From contig NW_019716276.1 in assembly GCF_900074925.1 (NCBI RefSeq), positions 439,543 through 503,542 on the forward strand: a stretch of DNA of 64,000 nucleotides, read 5' to 3'. Positions 57,875 to 64,000 of this stretch are shown here, piece after piece. Numbering within the stretch: position 1 is the stretch's first letter; every line of letters starts with the position of its first letter. A program made the translations under genes and the position numbers. The notes beneath the pieces were generated by a model. The model was not told the DNA's origin, ran no database searches, and worked only from the letters and a program-made list of their open reading frames with translations. Origin of the DNA: Ramularia collo-cygni. Taxonomy: Eukaryota; Ascomycota; Dothideomycetes; Mycosphaerellales; Mycosphaerellaceae.

Positions 57875-58880
57875 ATGGCAGCACCTCTCCGCTTCGATGG
57901 CAAAGTCGCCCTCATCACCGGCGCAGCGAGTGGCATCGGACGAGCCACGGCGATTAAACTTGCTTCTCAAGGCGCCAGNCTTTCTCTCTCGGATATCAAC
58001 GAAACGGGATTGGAGGAGACAAAGTCCCTTTGTGCCGACAACTCCAAGCAACATTTTCTCTCCACTTTGGACGTTTGTTCGTCTGCAGGCTGCAATGAGT
58101 TTGTTAAGAAGACGGTCCGCAACTTTGGAGCGCTGGATTTTGTTTTCAATTGCGCGGGCGTAAACCCTACCGCATACNAGCTGACCAGCACAACGGACGA
58201 ATACTTTGACAAGCTGATGAATACAAATTTGAAAGGGACTTATAATGTTACTAGGGCTTGTAGGTTATTTCCCGAAGATCGTGATATTCTTCAATGAGTT
58301 GGGCTTGTTAGAAGGTAGGCTGATCGGCTCTGGTATCTTAGGCATTCCGCATATGAAACCTGGGAGTAGCATTGTGAATGTAAGCTCCACGATGGGTATT
58401 ACAGCCGCGCCTGAGTATGCGATTTGTAAGTCTCCGTGCTGATAGCCTGGCTAGTAAAGACTTTGCTAATAACCGAGCGACAGATTGTGCGACGAAATGG
58501 GTATGAGAGCCAACAAAACAGTCCATTCTGTTGATTGGTGCTGACCCGTCTTAAATGTAGGGAATCGTGGGTTTCACAAAGGCCATGGCTCTCGAACTCG
58601 GACCTAAACAAATTCGCGTGAATGCCGTTGCGCCGGGATACATTAATACGCCTTCGAATGCAGGCGTCGTGGCGGGTCCCGAGGCAATCAAAAGGCAAGA
58701 ACAATCGGTTGCTCTGGGGCGGATGGGTACCGCCGATGAGGTGGCGGATGTGGTCGCGTTTCTGTTCAGGTGAGCTCTTCTTCTTTTCTGCATGACGCTG
58801 TGCTGATCGTGATGGACAACAGTGAGGAATCCAGATATATGACAGGGAGTGTAGTTGAGATAACAGGTGGGAGAGCGTGA
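57875..58880 (+). CDS. short-chain dehydrogenase/reductase, classical type
   Basis: Exons 57875-58259, 58342-58425, 58484-58500, 58561-58769 and 58823-58880 join in phase to 250 residues, the usual classical SDR size. Motifs are intact: cofactor loop ITGAASGIGRA, DVCSS at the adenine pocket, FNCAG, the serine strand IVNVSSTMG, the catalytic Y-C-A-T-K, then VAPGYINTP and a closing TGSVVEITGG. The substrate is unknown; relatives reduce or oxidise small alcohols and ketones with NAD(P). Exon 3 is only 17 nt. It completes the catalytic Tyr codon across its left junction and encodes the catalytic Lys. Two N bases lie in exon 1. Confidence 0.88.
58484..58500 (+). other. 17-nt micro-exon with SDR active site
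   Basis: Bounded by CGACAG on the left and GTATGAG on the right. Its bases AT-TGT-GCG-ACG-AAA-TGG supply two bases of the Tyr codon and the whole Lys codon of YxxxK. Skipping it would remove the active site and shift the frame. Confidence 0.8.
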
Positions 58881-59251
58881 GTAGGAAGAGATCGAACTAG
58901 AACCTCACATTTGTGATTGGAGAATAAGATGATGAAGCAAATGCATAACTGCCCACGGAAGCGTCATCGTGTAGTTTGGACATGTCAGCGATGCGGCTGT
59001 CCTCTCGTGCTAATCAAGAAGACGAGAATTGATGTTTGATGTTGGTGTTGAGGTTGTAACGTGCTCCCAAATTCCCAATGCTNTATCCATAGCTCGTATA
59101 GGTATCATCGTACCGCCCTTGCGCCTCGGATCATATCTCGAATCTCGGATAGATCCGCCACCGGCCGGATAGATCCGACTTCAACTTCACGCCTCCCGCG
59201 AGCATCAATAGCCAGGCTCTCCGATTAAAGAGAGCACCACGAGCGGTGAAC
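58881..59251. other. promoter region of uL16m gene
   Basis: About 370 nt, no gene. It carries two identical CGG-N6-CCG palindromes listed separately. One N lies at about 59083. Confidence 0.55.
59146..59177. promoter_or_regulatory. two CGG-N6-CCG palindromes 20 bp apart
   Basis: The 12-mer CGGATAGATCCG occurs at 59146-59157 and again at 59166-59177, exactly 20 bp apart. Each has the everted CGG...CCG half-sites and six-base spacing bound by Zn2Cys6 dimers such as Ppr1 and UaY. They lie about 75-105 nt upstream of the uL16m start codon. Which factor binds is unknown. Confidence 0.55.
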
Positions 59252-59994
59252 ATGGCCACAATGCAGCTCCGCCCGTCGCTATTAGCGACGCGAGCATCAA
59301 GTACATACCCCTTCCCTCCAATCTCCACACCAAACTGACTCCATCCCTAGCCCTCCACTCCGCAATGCAATCCCTCTGCATCCAAGCACAATCCCACACC
59401 CGCGCGTTCAGCACAACCCCTCGCTCCCTCAACTGGCTGGCACCCAAAGCCGGCGAATCGACCAAATCGCGCAAAGGACGCTGCAAAGTACCCACGGGCG
59501 GTAGCACCAAAGGAACCACGCTTGTGTGGGGTGATTATGGTATCCGTCTCAAAGACCACGACCGACGCATCTCAGCCTCAGCACTTAAAATTGCAGACGA
59601 AACCATCAAGAAGCGTCTGAGAGGTATGAAGTACCGTCTCTACCACCGCGTGTCTGCCAATATCGGGGTGTACACTTCAGGAAATGACCAGAGAATGGGA
59701 AAGGGAAAGGGTAGTTTCGACTATTGGGCGGTTAGGATGCCGGTGAGCAGGATTTTGTTTGAATTGAAGGGTGATGTGCACGAGCAGGTCGTCAAGGATG
59801 CGATGAGATTGGCTGGGAACAAGCTACCTGGTCTGTATGAGTTTGTCAAGAAGGGAGATCCGCCCGTCATGGGCATCACGAAGTTGACTGCGGGCGTTAC
59901 GGAGGCGCAATTGAGGCGGCCGAGGATGGNGGTTAAGGTGCCGGCGCCGAGTCTTGATTCGACTGCTGATAGGATGCGGTCTACGACTCCTTGA
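59252..59994 (+). CDS. MRPL16: mitochondrial large-subunit ribosomal protein uL16m
   Basis: Exons 59252-59300 and 59351-59994 give 230 residues. The 50-nt intron runs GTACAT to CCCTAG with a CTGACT branch site. Adding exon 1 extends the presequence to MATMQLRPSLLATRAS plus an ending RAFSTTPRSLNW, a classic mitochondrial targeting and cleavage region. Starting at the exon 2 ATG (59365) would leave a shorter one. The L16 body has LVWGDYGIRLKDHDRRISA, MKYRLYHRVSANIGVYTSGN, and the RMGKGKGSFDYWAVRMPVSR loop, which contacts the peptidyl-transferase centre. An N lies at 59930. Confidence 0.9.
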
Positions 59995-60646
59995 GGCATG
60001 TATTACACGAATGTAACAAAATCTGTACAGCGCCCATCCTTTCTTTTGGGGATTTGTGGATCCGATTGTTCGAAAGAGCACATCGTGTCCATTTTCATTG
60101 CACGGTCTCGAAGAAGGCGGGTAATATTCCGCTGATGACAAAAGGCACGTCTCTGGTATTTGGCAATCGAACCCGGATCGCTGGTATCGGCGGCGAATGT
60201 ACGCATCCGCCTAGAAAACGACGACACCAAACTGCTCGACTCGGCTGAGAAGTAAACCAAGGCTCGACCAGACCCCATTCAAGGTAAATGAATAGCTGTT
60301 CCTATGGCGCTTCATTAACGCGGTCGTCGACTCAATATTTTCCTAAATTTCTTCCCCATATGTACGAACGAACAAGATTGTGACACTGATTGAAATCAAC
60401 ACCACAGGAACCTCACTGCATTGTTGTGTTGACCCCCACAACATCATCTTCCGCGCTGCAACTCGGCAGACCTCCCATTATTCAAAACGTGCATCCACCC
60501 TCGAGAGTGCTTTCGAAGTGGGGTGACCACCAATGTTTTGCATGCTTCACTTCATCAGCTGAAGACAAACCAAAACGTCAACACCGAAACATCAACACCA
60601 AAACATCACCACCCAAAACATCACCCACACCACCACCACGGAAAAA
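59995..60646. other. spacer, no gene recognised
   Basis: About 650 nt between two same-strand genes. The right end is rich in CA/AC repeats (ACACCAAAACATCACC), typical of a fungal 5' leader. No gene supported. Confidence 0.5.
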
Positions 60647-61642
60647 ATGGGTGGCCTACGCGCGAAACTGCGCGGCGTCCTCAAGAAAACAGTAAATCCA
60701 TCCATCCACACATCTCCTCATCAGCGCTCGCACTCGACATCAGCAGAAAAGACACACACACTCGAGTAAGATCACTTCATTCCAACTGACCAAAAACCCA
60801 GACCCATCCAACCCCTCCTACCACAACCAACTCCCCCTCCTCAACCGAACCCCTCCGTCCCGCGCACCTCGATGGCTTCTACACATCCCCCAAAATCCAC
60901 CGTCCAGAGCACATGAACGGTCTCTTCGGCACCACCAAGAACAAGACCAACCCCTACCCCAACAACCCCAAGAACTCCACCAACAGCACCGGCAATGCCA
61001 TCCGCAACACCCCACTAGCCCACGACTCCCTAATCGCCGCACACATCTTAATGTATCATCATCCGCGCGAAGTAGCAGCCGCCGCCGACGACGACGACGA
61101 CGACGTGGAGAACGAAGAAGAAGAAGAAGAAGAAGTGATTATTAAACCTCACTACAACAACACGCGTCGTCTCTGCGATTCCAATCGTAATGTTTTGCGC
61201 GCGCTGCGTCATGATGAGGAGGGGGGGTTTCCGGGTAGTTCGTGGATGGGGGAGAATCGTGTGGGGATTATTAAGGCGTTTGAAGAGGTAAGTGGTTTTT
61301 CTATTTCTATCGAATGGCGTCAAGATATGGTTGGCTAATTTTTTGTTTTTTTCATTTTCCCAGGAACAAATCGCGCTACTAAAAGAAAAGGATTCCCAGG
61401 ATGAATATCTCGCCTGTCTGGAATTGTGCGGCGGCGGCGGTGGTGGTGGTGGTGGTGGTGGTGGTGGTGGTGGTGGGGGAAATGGAAAGGGAGACATCAA
61501 ACCTGCGGATCAGGCGCATTTGGATGAGTTGTTGGGTATTATGAAGAAGGCGGAGGCGGAGACTTTGAAGTGTATGGTGCGGATCAAGGAGTTGACTGGT
61601 GGTTTGCTCTTGCTCTCTCCTCCCGGGGACTTTGATGTCTAG
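60647..61642 (+). CDS. protein of unknown function with Gly17 tract
   Basis: Exons 60647-60691, 60802-61287 and 61364-61642 encode 269 residues. It starts MGGLRAKLRG. A Gly2 start might be myristoylated but lacks the usual Ser6. Recognisable ordered blocks are DGFYTSPKIHRPEHMNGLFG, SLIAAHILMYHH, RALRHDEEGGFPGSSWMGENRVG and DSQDEYLACLELC. Between them lie an Asp6/Glu7 acidic stretch and a 17-glycine run. I do not know a named family. The spaced motifs look conserved rather than random, and all three introns are clean. No membrane span or catalytic motif is seen. It is convergent with DNA polymerase iota. Confidence 0.72.
61430..61480 (+). repeat. GGC/GGT trinucleotide repeat (polyglycine)
   Basis: Seventeen glycine codons: three GGC, a long uninterrupted GGT array, then GGG GGA. 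In frame within exon 3 of the preceding gene. Confidence 0.95.
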
Positions 61643-61823
61643 AGGAGCGGGCAAGAAAGAAAGAAAGAATATGGCGGGGTGTATGTGTGTGCATGCATGG
61701 AATTCTTCACTCATGAAGTACCTACCGCGGTGTTGGGTGGGCGGGGGATCTTGACTTTCGGGAAGAAGGAGAGTCTGTGATTATCGGCGTTTTCTCTTTT
61801 TTTTCTTTTGGGGGGCATTAACG

Positions 61824-63742
61824 TTACTGGATATGGAAGCGAGCATGAGCATCCACAGCGAAACCCGGCAGAGATAATCCACAAACCCCACAGCGATGCA
61901 AAAGATTCTCCTCTCCATCTCCATCATCCCAACCAATCTCCTCCTCATCCTCATCCTCCGCGTCTGCCATGTCATTTCCTACAGTCGCGGAGGAGGACGC
62001 TATGTGATTGTCCAGTAATGTCTCCTCCTCCTTCTCGATCAGCTCCTTCTCGATCAGCGGCTCCTTGATCAGCGGCTCCACAACCCGAAAGTCCCTAAGC
62101 ACGTCTTCCTGCCGATTAAACATGCCTTTAATATCCCTCCCACTAGCACTCTTACTATCCCCCGCCGTCTCCGCCATATTCATAACAGCGAGATTAACAA
62201 GACTGAGATTCCAGCCGGATTTCCCCGGGTGGAGTTTGCGGAACATGGTCAAAAGCGACTCTTTCACGAGTTTATCCGCCAAAACATCCACTCGTTCTGT
62301 GAGATTGAAGATGAAACTTGGTAAAGGAGCTGAATGAGAGATGCGTTTGAATGAGCGGACGCGAGAGCCGTTTGGTTGGAGAGGTTGGCGGGGTCTGGTT
62401 GTTAAGCGGAGGGTTTTGGGATGTGCGAGCCATTTTTTACTACCGCTGAGTGTGATGGGGGTTGGAAGTGGCTTTTCTTCCTTGTTGTCCGAGTCTGAGA
62501 AATCATCGTCTTCCGAACCGAGAAGATCGAGTCGCATGCGCGTTATGAGACTCTGTGCTAGCGTTGTGAGCTGTTTGATGACTTCGGGCATTGTATCGAG
62601 TCGGATGTACGAGTCCTCGATGCTGATCTGTCGAGGAACAGCTCTTGCCTCGCTGACTTCAGTATAGTCCACACCGTGTAGCAAACGCCAAATCTTTTCC
62701 CCAATACCATGCGGGGAGCCAGGACCAGCGAGTAAACGTTCGAGCATTTCTGCATTGACATCTGGGTNGTTTCGAATGTCTGCTACTGTGACTTTGTCTT
62801 TTGTTCCGCCATATACCAAGCCCTTGTCGAATTCTGCTGGACGCTTGAGATGGAATTCGCGAAGCTTCAAGGCGAGTTTGAAACCTATTCCAGGAATCTT
62901 GCCGATGTCGTGGCTGTCTATGAAAGTCGTCACGTTACTCTGGCGACCTTTTTGAAAAGTCGTCAAAGGCGGCATGACAGTAGTCTGGCCTTTTGGTTTG
63001 TTGAGATTGCCTGCAAGTTTGGACAAGAGCTTATCCGTGGCAATTCCAACCGTACATGTGTATCCTTTCTGCTCCTCTAGCTGGTGTCTGATGTGTAGTG
63101 CCAGATGGCTACCAAGACGGAGGCGTAGCGTGAGGTCGTCGAGATCTTCTTCTTCTGCAGCTGCATCGTAGACATAATCTTTGGGGTACGTATGGCCTGC
63201 GATGACATTCGCATCGAATTCGAATCCAGCCGTGGGATCTTCTCGGGATGTGTGAAAGAAAGAATGGGAAAGATGGTGTCGATTCAAGAGGTCTTGATTG
63301 TATTCCACAATATCGCTGACATCCATGAATACCTATCCAAGAAAAAATCATCAGCTAACCTTCTCCAATACACCCCAAAACAAAAATATATCTATACCTC
63401 ATCAAACCCCAACCGCTCCACCTTCCCACTCCAAGAGAACCTTCTAATAAACCCCCACAACTCCTTACTCGCATCCCGAAACCGACCAATATCCTCCCCC
63501 AATTCAATCACCACTTCAGGACAAATCCTCCTCGCATCAGTAACAAGTTGCAATTTATGCAAACCTCGTCGTCGGGCTTCATAATTGCACGTGACGAGGA
63601 TTTGTTTCTGTTGGATTCCCAGGGGAAGACTCTTCAATTCGGGGCGGGCAACTTCAAAGACTGAGGCGTAGAAACAGTCGTAGTCGAAGTGGATTATGAT
63701 TCGTGAGTCTTGCCTCGGAGGAGCTTCGAGGTGGGATTCCAT
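61824..63742 (-). CDS. Y-family DNA polymerase iota with UBZ-like finger
   Basis: Exon 1 (63742-63398) and exon 2 (63332-61824) encode 617 residues. The palm has the metal-binding IIHFDYDCFYASVFE and, across the intron, GFDEVFMDVSD. A fingers stretch CNYEARRRGL and a helix-hairpin-helix KIPGIGFKLALKLRE follow. The little-finger part is present (ARAVPRQISIEDSY, the LTTRPRQ strand). These fit DNA polymerase iota of fungi better than Rad30/eta or Dinb. It is a translesion polymerase that copies past damaged bases. The C-terminus ends in a finger C-GV-C-x11-H-ARF-H, the spacing of the UBZ ubiquitin-binding finger of polymerase eta. An acidic stretch precedes it. One N lies at 62767. Confidence 0.85.
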
Positions 63743-64000
63743 CGGGTTTGCATGGTGTTGTGGTCATTGGGTCAAGTCCTCGGCAGGCACATATAGGTTG
63801 ACGCGTTACGCGTGAAGCCCGCGTCGAACGCCAAGACACTTTAACTCGTCTAGACTGCTCTGGGGTTACACTCGCAGAGGTTCAGATCCAGATTCTTGCT
63901 CGATGCAAGATATCATCGTCCCACGAACTTGAAAGCGAGGCGCAGTAGTATATACATACACATGAATAATGTTCGTTTCACTTCATCTATTCAACTAGGG
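63743..64000. other. window edge, upstream of polymerase iota
   Basis: About 260 nt of promoter-side sequence with no reading frame of note. The window ends here. Confidence 0.6.

Overview
The window looks like nuclear DNA of a filamentous ascomycete (Pezizomycotina). A Dothideomycete-like fungus is my best guess, but I cannot prove the class from sequence alone. The reasons are about 30 protein genes in 64 kb on both strands, short GT-AG introns of about 41-200 nt, mostly 50-60, with CTRAY-type branch sites, no operons, and fungal families such as Atg/Mrl1-type M6P receptor, Git1-type transporter, Rdx protein, NUC-1/PHO4 factor and fungal DNA polymerase iota. About 50 isolated single N bases are scattered through genes and spacers. 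Exon joins were inferred by hand from splice signals, reading phase and family continuity.

Left part (1-16.6 kb): a G-protein gamma subunit; a polyglutamine NUC-1/PHO4-type bHLH factor; an FBXO31-like F-box protein; AP-1 gamma adaptin, whose start codon sits in a 10-nt coding exon; a small secreted protein built of three C-X14-C repeats; a small MGCCCS (predicted acylated) PPxY protein; and a cytochrome P450 with an unresolved N-terminal frame break.

Middle (17-39 kb): an Mrl1-like mannose-6-phosphate receptor with a long acidic tract; a SelW/Rdx-like protein; a beta-lactamase-fold serine hydrolase; a six-span membrane protein; a secreted eight-cysteine protein with hydrophobin-like cysteine order and a dibasic-rich tail; a nuclear coiled-coil protein; an SDR that has lost the YxxxK catalytic pair; cytidine deaminase; the Jac1/HscB co-chaperone; a Git1-like glycerophosphodiester/phosphate-family transporter; a repeat-rich GPI protein; and the thiamine pyrophosphate carrier. 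Long spacers (33.3-35.7 and 36.6-38.4 kb) hold nothing I can name.

Right part (39.6-64 kb): dense housekeeping genes. These are a gamma-butyrobetaine/TML-type dioxygenase, Mps1 kinase, Tma22/DENR, Stt3, a metaxin/Sam35-like protein, Rfc1, an Fe-S L-serine dehydratase, a second intact SDR with a 17-nt micro-exon, mitochondrial uL16, a glycine-tract protein of unknown function and DNA polymerase iota.

There is no sign of a biosynthetic cluster, transposon, CRISPR array, rRNA or tRNA. Functional links are modest. The NUC-1-like regulator and the Git1-like transporter belong to the same phosphate-starvation circuit in other fungi. Several neighbours serve mitochondria (Jac1, Tpc1, dioxygenase, Sam35, uL16, probably the serine dehydratase). 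The most novel-looking items are the two small secreted cysteine proteins, the acylated PPxY protein and the catalytically stripped SDR.
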